This document shows, in pieces, positions 33,884 through 42,682 of a stretch of DNA of 64,000 bases. Where the stretch lies: contig FOUN01000010.1 of assembly GCA_900114885.1 (NCBI GenBank), positions 93,815-157,814 of the forward strand, written 5' to 3'. Under the pieces are notes generated by a model. It was not told the origin of the DNA, searched no databases, and worked only from the letters and a program-made list of their open reading frames with translations. The translations under genes were made by a program, and so were the position numbers. Each line of letters starts with the position of its first letter. The first letter of the stretch is position 1. The stretch is from Psychrobacillus psychrodurans (lineage in GTDB: Bacteria; Bacillota; Bacilli; Bacillales_A; Planococcaceae).

Positions 33884-34600
33884 ATGGATACATATAGATG
33901 GAAAGTTGAGGAGGAACTTTTTCTTTGGAAGAGGAAAATGACAAAACGAACTGGACTAATAGGGCGTACATCTAAAAACATACAAACAAAGATTAATGGG
34001 ATTATCCCTGAAAAGGTCCACCAAGTCATGACCGAAAGCATTAAAACCATGGTTAAAGCAACGCTAGTTGGCTCGAATATAAAGATGAAAAAAAGGCTAC
34101 CACTAGAACATAGCCTTCAGGAGCGGGATGACCTATTAAAGGAAAAACTCACTACGTTTAGGAAAACCGCCGTTGTAGAAGGGGCTGGAACGGGGGCGGG
34201 AGGTATTTTCCTTGGACTCGCGGACTTCCCACTACTGTTATCCATTAAAATGAAATTTCTATTTGAAGCAGCTGGGGTTTATGGGTTTGATACGGATGAA
34301 TATGAGGAACGACTTTTCATTTTGCATATATTCCTTTTAGCTTTTTCTAGTGAGGAAAAACGAAAAGAAACGTTGGAAATAATAGAAAACTGGGAGCAGC
34401 AAAAGCATTTAATTGGTGAGATGGATTGGAGAGACTTTCAACAGGAATATCGGGATTATATTGATCTTGTGAAAATGTTCCAATTACTACCGGGAATTGG
34501 AGCGATGGTAGGGGCTGTTGCTAACTATAATTTGCTCGACCAACTTGGTGAAACAGCCATGAATTCATATAGATTACGTTTATTATCTAAAGATGCTTAA
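33884..34600 (+). CDS. EcsC family protein
   Basis: A 238-residue protein of the EcsC family. The core TTFRKTAVVEGAGTGAGGIF and LGLADFPLLLSIKMKFLFEAA, with the hydrophobic glycine-rich stretch, is typical. YGFDTDEYEERLFILHIF and LLPGIGAMVGAVANY follow. It is likely membrane-associated, and its role is unknown. In B. subtilis EcsC is encoded with an ABC exporter, but here the gene stands alone behind AAGGGG. Confidence 0.85.
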   Translation: MDTYRWKVEEELFLWKRKMTKRTGLIGRTSKNIQTKINGIIPEKVHQVMTESIKTMVKATLVGSNIKMKKRLPLEHSLQERDDLLKEKLTTFRKTAVVEGAGTGAGGIFLGLADFPLLLSIKMKFLFEAAGVYGFDTDEYEERLFILHIFLLAFSSEEKRKETLEIIENWEQQKHLIGEMDWRDFQQEYRDYIDLVKMFQLLPGIGAMVGAVANYNLLDQLGETAMNSYRLRLLSKDA

Positions 34601-34685
34601 CAGTGAAATAGCTAAAAAAGTAATTCAGTGAGCTAGTTAGACTTGCTATGATAGACTAAATAAAAAAATTAGAAAAGAGGGTTTT

Positions 34686-34889
34686 ATGTTTAAGAAAATA
34701 ATGAAACAAATCAAAAATGCTTCCAGAGGAAGTAGTGAGCGCAAACATGGCCATTATCGTAAAGGGAGTAGCAGCGATCGTCATAGAAACTATTATAAAC
34801 GAGGAAGTAGCAGCAGTAGTAACCGATATAAACGTAATCCGTTAGGTGGGAGTAACTACTACAAACGTAAAGGACGCAGTAGTAGCTAA
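34686..34889 (+). CDS. Small Ser/Arg/Lys/Tyr-rich basic protein (spore-coat-like)
   Basis: 67 residues, extremely basic. After MFKKIMKQIKNASRG come repeated units of the type YYKRGSSS and NRYKRN. Serine runs alternate with Arg, Lys, Tyr and His, and there is no hydrophobic core. AAAAGAGG precedes the ATG. Its stop is one base from the stop of a convergent protein-kinase gene. The composition recalls kinase-modified spore coat proteins such as CotG, though there is no sequence homology I can claim. Confidence 0.6.
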   Translation: MFKKIMKQIKNASRGSSERKHGHYRKGSSSDRHRNYYKRGSSSSSNRYKRNPLGGSNYYKRKGRSSS

Positions 34890-34890
34890 A

Positions 34891-35682
34891 TTAATTTTTA
34901 GTGATTTCTATAAGTGCAGCTTCTACATCTTTTACAATGCATTCTAAGGTGGTATAGGCTTCATCGATTTGTAGTAATTTTTTCAGTAATTTAACAGTTT
35001 TCTTTTCTAATGAAAGTTCTTCTGTCCAAGGAAGAGCTTTTTTATTTTTCGAAGAAAAGGTCGTGTAGAGTAAATATAGGAGTACTTCGCCTAAATCATA
35101 ATAGTCCCCTTGTTTCATCTCTAAAAATTTGGAGTCGTTTTGTTCTACCTTTGACAAGCCAAAATCAATAAGGAAAAGTTTACCTTTGTTAGTTAAAATG
35201 TTAGAAATTCGTATATCTCCATGGAGAATATACCTTTCATGTAAGTGATCTATTAAAGAAAGTAAATCTAATATAAATGCTAATGCCTCTTGTTCATTGA
35301 ATGTTTGATTTGTTGAGAAGATCAAGTCCTCCATGTTTATACCCTCTATGTAATTCATCGAGTAAAAAAAAGAACCATTCACTGAAAAAGCTTCGTAAAA
35401 CTGTGGCATGTTAGAGTGTTGCAACCTACTAATAATCGTAATTTCGTTTTCAAATAAAGCTACTCCGCTTTTTGTTCGATTTTTGCTCGGTCGCAGTTGT
35501 TTCAGGACTTTTATTTCATTTGTTTGTATATCTTTACAATAATAAATAATTCCATAGCTACCAGAACCAATAACATGTGAAATCTGATAAAGATTATTTA
35601 TAATAGTCCCGCTGTCAAGAGGTCTATCTACAAAAAAATGGTATATTTTTCGAATTGAACGTATGAAAGAAAAATTACTCAC
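34891..35682 (-). CDS. Hanks-type Ser/Thr protein kinase-like protein
   Basis: A 263-residue single-domain kinase without receptor or membrane segment. The glycine loop is VIGSGSYGIIYYC and the ATP lysine lies in EIKVLKQL. The catalytic loop is HGDIRISN (HGD instead of HRD, with Asp and Asn kept), and the metal motif is DFG in LIDFGLSK. It should be active. The start is uncertain: GTG 35682 overlaps AGGAGGTG, and no canonical codon lies at ideal spacing. It is convergent with the Ser/Arg-rich mini-protein gene. Confidence 0.82.
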   Translation of the reverse strand: MSNFSFIRSIRKIYHFFVDRPLDSGTIINNLYQISHVIGSGSYGIIYYCKDIQTNEIKVLKQLRPSKNRTKSGVALFENEITIISRLQHSNMPQFYEAFSVNGSFFYSMNYIEGINMEDLIFSTNQTFNEQEALAFILDLLSLIDHLHERYILHGDIRISNILTNKGKLFLIDFGLSKVEQNDSKFLEMKQGDYYDLGEVLLYLLYTTFSSKNKKALPWTEELSLEKKTVKLLKKLLQIDEAYTTLECIVKDVEAALIEITKN

Positions 35683-35810
35683 CTCCTATTTACTCATTAT
35701 AATTCAATTGCACTTTAATTGGATTAAATAGTTCCATATCAAATAATTGGCATTTTCTTTCTTCTTCAATCATAGAATTCAAAGACTGCAAAAGAAGGAG
35801 AGATTTTTTT

Positions 35811-38042
35811 ATGGGTTTTAAACATGTTGGTATCATATTAGGGGCTTCTGCATTATCATTTGGACTTTTTTCTGCTAACGTAAATGCAACTACAACTTTG
35901 AATGAACAACTGCCTGTACAAATTAAAGCAGCATCAACAGAGAATGTTTTCACAAAAGAAGATTTGATCAAGAAGTTTCGTGGATTGTTTCCGAAGCAAT
36001 TCGATTTTTTAACGAATGCTGATTTTCAAATGAACGGTGGATATTATTACCCTGGTGAAGAGACAATGCGTTATGATCTATACTTTACGAAAACCATCAA
36101 TGGAAAGCAGTTATATGGAAATGTTTCATTTGTAGGAAAGGATTTACAAATAGAGAATTTTTCTTATCAACCGGCGACTGTAACAGATGCACTCTTTCCA
36201 GCTAAAGTTTCCAAAGAGGAAGCACAGAAAATTGCAGGAGATTTTATGAAAAAGTATCTTCAAGGTGGGGAATACCAATTAGAAACGGATACTTATGGAT
36301 ATTATCCAACTCAATTATTAACTGAACCTATCCGATATTCATTCTCTTACACTCGCTTAAAAAACAAAGTTTCTATTGCTGATCAACGAATAGAAGTTTC
36401 AGTTTTAGGTAATGGAGAGATAGTTGGTTTTTATAGAAATCTGGACGCTAACAAAGCATCTACCTTTGATGACGTAAAAAAAGCCCAAGCAAAGGATACC
36501 ATATTAAAAAAGGTAAAAGAAAATCTATACGTAGAAAAGCAATATCAGATAGAAACAGATAACCAAACCGGTAAACGCCACGTTCGACTTGTTTATCAGC
36601 CGTCACCTAATTTTCTTGGAGTACATGCTTCATCTGGAAAATATCTAACATTAAATGGATACTCAACAACCTTTCCTAAGAAATCAAATATAGCTATGCT
36701 GGCATCAAAACCACTCCCAACAAAGAACGAGGGAGGGACAACTATGGAAGAGGCCAAAAAAATAGCTGAAAAATTACTAAAGGTCGATTTAAAAGATGTT
36801 AAATTGAACATAGATTCAATTAGAGAAATCGACAATTATAATGGACAGGAAGTTATCAGTATTCAATATATGTACAGTTTCCCAAATGGTGGTGGTACAG
36901 GAGCAAGTCTAGAAATTAATAAACAAACAGGCGAAGTCATACAGTACCATAATATGAAGAGTCAAATTTTAGAGCAACTAGGAGAGAAGCCTAGTGAAGT
37001 GAAGCCATTGTCGGAGAAACAGGCTCTTGAAAAAGCAATTGACTATATTAAGAAATGGGTTCCATCTTACCTGCATAACTATGCAAAACCTATCGAAGCA
37101 GCATATTTGGATGAAATGCAAGGGGGCTATATGTTTAATTTCCCTAGAGTTGCAAACGGAGTGATTGTTTCTGGTGACTATATTAGTGTAGGTGTAACGA
37201 AGGATGGTTCGTTAAATAATCTTTATGTAAATTATCAAGAGGTAGAAAACTGGCCATCGCCAGAAAAGGCTATTTCAGAAAAAGAAGCGAAAAATATATT
37301 GAATAAGGCCTTAAGTTTAAAACTAAATTATATGATGACAGACCATAAACAAGATAATAATCATTATGATCTTGTTTACTCACCACTATTTAATGACAAG
37401 TCTTTTAGTTCTCTAGATGCTATCACTGGAGAATGGCAAAGTCTTTACGGAGAAAATACATCTACACAAGTTTCACATCCATGGGCAGAAGATGAGTTAA
37501 ATTATCTTATTAGCACAAAAGTGTTAGATATAAAAGATCCAAAAAAGTTTGATGGAGATGCTTCTATTTCAAAAGGAGAAGCTCTAAAGGTAATTATGAA
37601 ATCACTAACTTATATGTATGATGGCTATTATTATCCTGAGCAGGAGAATCAGAAACAAACATTCGAAAATATAGATCCTGCACATCCATTATACCAATCC
37701 GTTGAGCGCGCTGTTGAAATGGGTGTAATAAAACCTGATACGAAGAACTTTGCAATAGATGAATCAATTAGTAAAGAACAGTTAGCGGTTTGGTATATAC
37801 GGGCATTAGGTCTGGAGCAGGCAGCTGAAAATTCTACAATCTATAAACTTCCATTTAAAGATGCTGATAAAGTACAAAAGGAACTCCTGGGTTATGTCGC
37901 ATTAGCTAACTCGACTGCTTTATTAGAGGCAGATGAAGGTACATTCAATCCTAAAAAAGAAGTAACATATGCAGAGTTAGCAGTTTCAACGATTCGACTT
38001 GCTCATAAAATTTCCGAAAAAGGAAGAACTTTTCTTTATTAA
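35811..38042 (+). CDS. Secreted YcdB/YcdC-repeat protein with C-terminal SLH domains
   Basis: A 743-residue exported protein. The signal peptide of about 27 residues ends near NVNATTT. YcdB/YcdC (PepSY-like) repeats fill residues about 40-540 (KVSKEEAQKIAGDFMKKYLQ, TMEEAKKIAEKLLKVDLKDV, LSEKQALEKAIDYIKKWVPS, ISEKEAKNILNKALSLKLNY). Three SLH-type segments follow (HPWAEDELNYLISTKVLDIK, NIDPAHPLYQSVERAVEMGV and the PFKDADKVQKELLGYVALAN region). It should bind secondary cell-wall polymer at the surface. Its function is unknown; the repeats suggest protease-inhibitor-like or cargo-binding modules. Confidence 0.85.
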   Translation: MGFKHVGIILGASALSFGLFSANVNATTTLNEQLPVQIKAASTENVFTKEDLIKKFRGLFPKQFDFLTNADFQMNGGYYYPGEETMRYDLYFTKTINGKQLYGNVSFVGKDLQIENFSYQPATVTDALFPAKVSKEEAQKIAGDFMKKYLQGGEYQLETDTYGYYPTQLLTEPIRYSFSYTRLKNKVSIADQRIEVSVLGNGEIVGFYRNLDANKASTFDDVKKAQAKDTILKKVKENLYVEKQYQIETDNQTGKRHVRLVYQPSPNFLGVHASSGKYLTLNGYSTTFPKKSNIAMLASKPLPTKNEGGTTMEEAKKIAEKLLKVDLKDVKLNIDSIREIDNYNGQEVISIQYMYSFPNGGGTGASLEINKQTGEVIQYHNMKSQILEQLGEKPSEVKPLSEKQALEKAIDYIKKWVPSYLHNYAKPIEAAYLDEMQGGYMFNFPRVANGVIVSGDYISVGVTKDGSLNNLYVNYQEVENWPSPEKAISEKEAKNILNKALSLKLNYMMTDHKQDNNHYDLVYSPLFNDKSFSSLDAITGEWQSLYGENTSTQVSHPWAEDELNYLISTKVLDIKDPKKFDGDASISKGEALKVIMKSLTYMYDGYYYPEQENQKQTFENIDPAHPLYQSVERAVEMGVIKPDTKNFAIDESISKEQLAVWYIRALGLEQAAENSTIYKLPFKDADKVQKELLGYVALANSTALLEADEGTFNPKKEVTYAELAVSTIRLAHKISEKGRTFLY

Positions 38043-38074
38043 ACTATAGATGTTTTCAATCACATAAATTTAGG

Positions 38075-38103
38075 TTGCATTCTTGAACCTTTGATGATAT
38101 TAT
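38075..38103 (+). promoter_or_regulatory. Sigma-A promoter of the GlcNAc PTS operon
   Basis: TTGCAT (38075-38080) and TATTAT (38098-38103) with a 17-base spacer. The start would be near 38110, some 20 bases before the RAT element. Confidence 0.6.
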
Positions 38104-38131
38104 CGGATTATAAATACACATATTGGTCACA

Positions 38132-38167
38132 TGTTACTGAACTTTTCAGGCATGGTGGTAAAACGAG
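38132..38167 (+). promoter_or_regulatory. RAT (ribonucleic antiterminator) element
   Basis: GTTACTGA, ACTTTT, TCAGGCATG and AAAAC follow the RAT pattern recognised by GlcT/LicT-type proteins, with the conserved TTACTGA...TCAGGCAT core. Its 3' half is also the 5' arm of the terminator, so binding of the antiterminator blocks termination. Confidence 0.75.
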
Positions 38168-38208
38168 AGAGAATATTATTATTCTTTTCCTTTGCCCCAT
38201 GTCTTTTT
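38149..38208 (+). terminator. Conditional terminator overlapping the RAT
   Basis: GGCATGG (38149-38155) pairs with CCATGTC (38197-38203, one G-U) and is followed by five Ts. It shares bases with the RAT, giving a two-state switch. Confidence 0.7.
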
Positions 38209-38297
38209 ATGTTCTTATAGGCATCTAGAAGCAATATATATTAATAAAACGGTTTTTTTACAACTAGAAAATACATCTACACAAAGGAGTTCTACTA

Positions 38298-38780
38298 ATG
38301 TTTTCTAAATTTATGAAAAAAAACAAAGTACAAGTATTCGCACCACTAAATGGTCAAGTGATTCCTTTAGAACAGGTACCAGATCCAGTTTTTAGCCAAA
38401 AAATGATGGGCGAGGGAGTAGCTATTATGCCAATCGGAGGAGATGTTGTCGCGCCAATCGATGGTACGGTTGTGCTAATCTCCAAAACAAAGCATGCTAT
38501 AGGGATTCGTACAAAAGATGATACTGAGCTGCTAATTCACGTCGGATTGGAAACGGTTACATTAAAAGGTGAAGGTTTTAATGTATTTGTAAAAGAAGGA
38601 GACGTAGTTTCTGTCGGACAAAAGCTTATGGCAGTGGATTGGGATTTTATTAAAGATAAAGTGCCAAGTATTATTACACCAATCGTAATTACTAATAGTA
38701 CAGATAGATCTGTAGAATATGCTGATGACACAGCAAGTGTTGCGGGTGAAACGTTAGTAATGTCTGTTTCTTCGAAGTAA
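38298..38780 (+). CDS. PTS EIIA component, glucose family
   Basis: A 160-residue cytoplasmic phosphocarrier. GDVVAPIDGTVVLISKTKHA, the phospho-acceptor histidine in LLIHVGLETV (residue about 81) and VKEGDVVSVGQKLMAVDWDF are the EIIA-Glc landmarks. It is a stand-alone domain in an operon with the antiterminator and EIICB, so it supplies the A domain that the EIICB protein lacks. Expression should depend on the RAT/terminator switch upstream. Confidence 0.93.
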   Translation: MFSKFMKKNKVQVFAPLNGQVIPLEQVPDPVFSQKMMGEGVAIMPIGGDVVAPIDGTVVLISKTKHAIGIRTKDDTELLIHVGLETVTLKGEGFNVFVKEGDVVSVGQKLMAVDWDFIKDKVPSIITPIVITNSTDRSVEYADDTASVAGETLVMSVSSK

Positions 38781-38818
38781 GTGCAGATGGTAAGTATGTG
38801 AAAGGAGGCTGACTTTCC

Positions 38819-39640
38819 ATTAAGATCACAAAGATACTTAATAATAACGCTGTGATTGTTATACAAGATGGACGAGAAAAAATAGCAATTGGCTCTGGCA
38901 TAGCTTTTCAAAAGAAACGAAATGATATTATCATTGGTTCCAAAATTGAAAAGATTTTTGTCATGCAAGAAAATGACAAGTTAGTGCAGCTATTAAGCAG
39001 AATTCCAGAAGAACATTTTACTATCTCAGAAGAAATAATCACCTACGCTGAAGAATATTTAAACACAAGATTGAATGAGCATATTCATATAGCGTTGACA
39101 GACCATATTTCGTTTGCAATTGAACGAGCTAAGGATGGTATTAATCTTAATAACAGATTACTCCATGAGATTCGCGTTTTATATAGATCAGAGTTTGAAA
39201 TCGGTCTTTGGGCAATCCAGCATATAAATAATACGTGTCAGGTAGAAATGCCTGTTGATGAAGCGGCTTACATAGCGCTTCACATACATACGATGAAAAT
39301 TCAAGGGGGGGATTTACATCAGACTATAAGACAAACGAATTTAATAAAAGGTATGGTTTTATCGATTAAACAGTACTTGAACATTGAGATGGAGGAAAAC
39401 GACATTTCCTATCATCGATTAATTACCCATCTGCGTTTTGCATTAACAAGGTTAAATCAGTCTGAGCTTCATATGATGGATGAAGAAATGTTAGTAATGA
39501 TTCAAAAGAAATTCCCGGTTGGCTATAGTTGCGCAACTCACATAGCAAAAGAACTGAAGGATGAACATGGTATTGAGTTTCCCGAAGAAGAGTTAGGCTA
39601 TATTGCGCTGCATATTGAACGTTTAAGAAAACAAGTTTAG
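38819..39640 (+). CDS. BglG/LicT/GlcT-type transcription antiterminator, apparent ATT start
   Basis: An RNA-binding CAT domain (residues 1-55: KITKILNNNAVIVIQDG, GSGIAFQKKRNDII) is followed by two PRD domains with regulatory histidines in ALTDHISFAIERA, AALHIHTMK-like AYIALHIHTM and GYIALHIERL. Family members begin M-K-I-x-K-I-x-N-N-N. The in-frame codon at that methionine is ATT (38819-38821), 10 bases after AAAGGAGG. A GTG at 38852 would remove the first strand of the RNA-binding domain. I therefore annotate the ATT start. It should bind the RAT at 38132 when its PRDs are in the right phosphorylation state. Confidence 0.8.
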   Translation: MKITKILNNNAVIVIQDGREKIAIGSGIAFQKKRNDIIIGSKIEKIFVMQENDKLVQLLSRIPEEHFTISEEIITYAEEYLNTRLNEHIHIALTDHISFAIERAKDGINLNNRLLHEIRVLYRSEFEIGLWAIQHINNTCQVEMPVDEAAYIALHIHTMKIQGGDLHQTIRQTNLIKGMVLSIKQYLNIEMEENDISYHRLITHLRFALTRLNQSELHMMDEEMLVMIQKKFPVGYSCATHIAKELKDEHGIEFPEEELGYIALHIERLRKQV

Positions 39641-39704
39641 TAATTCGGCATTATTTTATATTATTATATTTTATTTATGAACAGTAAAAAGGGGGAAAAA
39701 GATT

Positions 39705-41147
39705 ATGATGAAATATTTACAAAGGCTGGGACGTTCTTTAATGCTTCCAGTAGCTGTATTACCTGCAGCTGCTATATTAATGGGTATTGGATACTGGATT
39801 GACCCTGAAGGTTGGGGATCTGGAAATGTCTTAGCTGCCTTTTTGATAAAAGCTGGGGGATCCATCCTCGACAATATTCCTATTCTATTTGCAGTAGGAG
39901 TTGCGATAGGGATGTCCAAGGCGAAGGATGGAGCAGCTGCTTTAAGCGGATTAGTTGCTTTCTTAGTTGTCACAACGATGCTTTCAAGTGGAACAGTTTC
40001 ATTATTACAAGGAATCGATGTGGAGAACGTTGATCCTGCATTTGGAAAAATTAATAATGCATTTATAGGTATTCTCTCTGGTGTTGTCGCTGCAGTGATG
40101 TACAACCGCTTCAGTCACGTAAAATTACCTGACTTCTTAGCATTCTTCAGTGGAAAACGTTTAGTTCCTATCATGTCAGCTGTTGCAATGTTAGTTGCTT
40201 CTGCAGCACTATTTTATATTTGGCCAATCGTTTTTGGTGGTTTAGTTAACTTTGGTGAAGCAATTAGTAATCTAGGAGCAGCAGGTGCTGGGCTCTATGG
40301 ATTCTTTAATAGACTTCTAATACCAACTGGCTTACATCATGCATTAAACTCAGTATTTTGGTTTGATACTATTGGTATTAATGATATCGGTAAGTTCTGG
40401 GCAAGTGAAGGTGTTAAGGGTGTAACTGGTATGTACCAGGCTGGTTTCTTCCCGATTATGATGTTCGGGTTACCGGCTGCAGCTCTTGCAATGTATCATA
40501 CAGCTAAAACGAAAAGAAAAAAACAAGCAGCTTCTCTTATGCTTGCAGCTGGTTTTGCAGCCTTCTTTACAGGTGTAACTGAGCCTCTTGAATTTGCATT
40601 CATGTTCTTAGCTCCAGCTCTTTATGTAGTTCATGCGGCATTAACAGGTTTATCTTTATTCATCGCGGCATCCTTTAACTGGACAGCTGGTTTTGCTTTT
40701 AGTGCAGGATTTGTCGATTACTTTTTAAGTCTACGTATTCCTATAGCAAATCAACCACTTATGCTAGTACTTCAAGGGTTAGTATTTGCAGTTATCTATT
40801 ATTTCTTATTCCGTTTCTTAATCGTGAAGTTTAACTTAAAAACTCCTGGTAGAGAAGATGATACAGATGAGACGGATGATACTGTTGGAGTTTCATCTGA
40901 TGATAAGTTTTCAAATATGGCAGCTAGAATTTATGATGGTCTAGGTGGAGATGCGAATGTTGCTTCTGTAGACCACTGTACAACACGTTTACGCGTAGAA
41001 GTATTAGATATGGATAAGGTCGATCAAAAGAAAATTAAAGACACTGGTGTTCCAGGTATTAATGTAGTGGGACCGAAAAGTATTCAAGTTATTGTAGGAA
41101 CAAGCGTACAATTTGTTGCTGACGAAATTGATAAAATTCGTAAATAG
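39705..41147 (+). CDS. PTS EIICB, N-acetylglucosamine type
   Basis: A 480-residue permease. The IIC domain (about 1-375, ten membrane helices) opens LQRLGRSLMLPVAVLPAAAI and contains LIPTGLHHALNSVFW and GVTEPLEFAFMFLAP. The IIB domain (about 405-480) carries the phospho-cysteine in VDHCTTRLRVEV (near residue 425). It lacks a fused IIA, which the first gene supplies. GlcNAc specificity is inferred from resemblance to NagP/NagE and from nagA and nagB downstream. Confidence 0.9.
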   Translation: MMKYLQRLGRSLMLPVAVLPAAAILMGIGYWIDPEGWGSGNVLAAFLIKAGGSILDNIPILFAVGVAIGMSKAKDGAAALSGLVAFLVVTTMLSSGTVSLLQGIDVENVDPAFGKINNAFIGILSGVVAAVMYNRFSHVKLPDFLAFFSGKRLVPIMSAVAMLVASAALFYIWPIVFGGLVNFGEAISNLGAAGAGLYGFFNRLLIPTGLHHALNSVFWFDTIGINDIGKFWASEGVKGVTGMYQAGFFPIMMFGLPAAALAMYHTAKTKRKKQAASLMLAAGFAAFFTGVTEPLEFAFMFLAPALYVVHAALTGLSLFIAASFNWTAGFAFSAGFVDYFLSLRIPIANQPLMLVLQGLVFAVIYYFLFRFLIVKFNLKTPGREDDTDETDDTVGVSSDDKFSNMAARIYDGLGGDANVASVDHCTTRLRVEVLDMDKVDQKKIKDTGVPGINVVGPKSIQVIVGTSVQFVADEIDKIRK

Positions 41148-41178
41148 TTATTAATTGAGTTGATTTCATTTCATTTCA

Positions 41179-41354
41179 TTGATTGGAGAGCAAGGCGCGA
41201 CTCAAGCGCAAGCTGAAACTTATGCAGTAAAGACATGGAGCGAACTTTGTTTGACCTATGTTTTGGCGAAGAGTAACCGCGGGTGCATATGTTTTCGCAG
41301 TAACTAGGAGATTGAAGCCGTGCGCAGAAAGCGTCCGCCTAGAGCGAAAATCAA
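41179..41354 (+). repeat. Dispersed GC-rich repeat family A, copy 2 (about 176 bp)
   Basis: It starts TTGATTGGAG, includes GGCGCGACTC, GAAGCCGTGCGCAGAAAGCG and TCCGCCTAGAGCGAAAATCA, and ends with AATCAA. The ends match copy 1, but the middle is about 50 bases longer and diverged. It lies between the PTS operon and nagA. Confidence 0.65.
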
Positions 41355-41405
41355 TGTTAATTATATTTTATTGCTACTTACTCTTATTCAAATTGATTTA
41401 ATTGA

Positions 41406-41446
41406 AAAAGCCGTTTAATATGGGATTCCACATTAAACGGCTTTTC
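41406..41446 (+). terminator. Strong hairpin terminator upstream of nagA
   Basis: AAAAGCCGTTTAAT pairs with ATTAAACGGCTTTT around a 12-base loop, with pyrimidines after it. Confidence 0.75.
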
Positions 41447-41507
41447 TTTATCCTTTTAGGTTTTATTAATCTATACTGTTACTAAGCAAACTGCGGAGGT
41501 GTTATAA

Positions 41508-42662
41508 ATGAAACAAACCATTCTCATTTCAAATGTAACTATTGTGAATTATGACCAAGAGTGTATTGGAGATCTATTGATCCGAGAGGGTAAAATTGAA
41601 CAAATAGGACAAGCTTTACAAGTAGAGGCAGATGTCTATATAGATGGAACTTCAAAGAATTGGATAGTTATGCCAGGGTTTATCGATATGCATATTCATG
41701 GATCAGCTGGTTTTGACATGATGGATGCTACGGAAGAAGCACTTAGGGGGATTTCACGTTCTTTAGTAAAAGAAGGAACCACAAGCTACTTGCCGACGAC
41801 AATTACTCAGGCAGTGGAAGCAATTGAAGCTGCACTCAAGAATGTAAGTACGTTTGTAAATAATGAGGATGAAGCTGAAGTTATTGGAATTCATGTAGAA
41901 GGTCCATATATATCTACAAAATGGGCAGGTGCACAACCGGTTGAGCATATTACAGAACCATCTGTTGAACAATTTCTAAACTGGCAGCAACTAAGTGGTA
42001 ATCGTATTAAACAAGTGACAGTTGCACCCGAAATATCTGGTGGTTTTGAATTTGTACAGGTTGTGAGTAAGGAAGGTATTGTCGTTTCAATTGGACATTC
42101 AGATGCCAATTCAGAAGAAGTAGAAAAGGCAGTTCAATTAGGAGCAAAACAGGCTACTCATTTATATAACCAAATGCGTCCGTTTCATCATCGAGAACCA
42201 GGTGTAGTCGGATCAGTATTAATGGAAGACCGCATGCAAGTCGAAATTATCGTCGATTATATACATAGTCATACGAGGGCAGTAAATTTTGCATACCGTT
42301 TAAAAGGTGCAGAAGAAATAATATTAATAACTGATGCTATGCGTGCAAAAGGATTAGAGTATGGGGATTATGATCTTGGTGGACAAACTGTTCATGTCAC
42401 AGAAAAAGGTGCTCATCTTTCTAGTGGTGCTTTAGCGGGAAGTATACTTACAATGGATCAGGCCGTTCGGAATATGAAACTATCGACGAATTGTTCATTG
42501 AAGGAACTTGTTTCAATGTCCTCTACAAATGCTGCGAAACAATTAGACTTATCCCACAAAGGATATATTGGTGAAGGCTATGATGCAGATTTAGTTATAT
42601 TAGATATGGAATTGAATGTACAAAAAACAATCTGTCGTGGAAATATTGTATTTGAAAATTAA
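41508..42662 (+). CDS. nagA: N-acetylglucosamine-6-phosphate deacetylase
   Basis: A 384-residue amidohydrolase converting GlcNAc-6-P to glucosamine-6-P and acetate. Metal-binding and catalytic motifs are in place: HIHG in GFIDMHIHGSAGFDMMDAT, HVEGPY, IGHSDANSEE, THLYNQMRPFHHREPG and catalytic Asp in ITDAMRAKG. It has full family length. AGGTGTT precedes the ATG. It lies 21 bases upstream of the SIS gene, and nagB follows, forming a catabolic unit fed by the adjacent PTS. Confidence 0.95.
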   Translation: MKQTILISNVTIVNYDQECIGDLLIREGKIEQIGQALQVEADVYIDGTSKNWIVMPGFIDMHIHGSAGFDMMDATEEALRGISRSLVKEGTTSYLPTTITQAVEAIEAALKNVSTFVNNEDEAEVIGIHVEGPYISTKWAGAQPVEHITEPSVEQFLNWQQLSGNRIKQVTVAPEISGGFEFVQVVSKEGIVVSIGHSDANSEEVEKAVQLGAKQATHLYNQMRPFHHREPGVVGSVLMEDRMQVEIIVDYIHSHTRAVNFAYRLKGAEEIILITDAMRAKGLEYGDYDLGGQTVHVTEKGAHLSSGALAGSILTMDQAVRNMKLSTNCSLKELVSMSSTNAAKQLDLSHKGYIGEGYDADLVILDMELNVQKTICRGNIVFEN

Positions 42663-42682
42663 ATGAAAATGGAGGTGATCAT

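Noticed and set aside
41148..41507. RAT or operator upstream of nagA
   Set aside because: The strong hairpin at 41406 has a terminator shape, and no RAT core (TTACTGA...TCAGGCA) is present; the rest is repeat family A.
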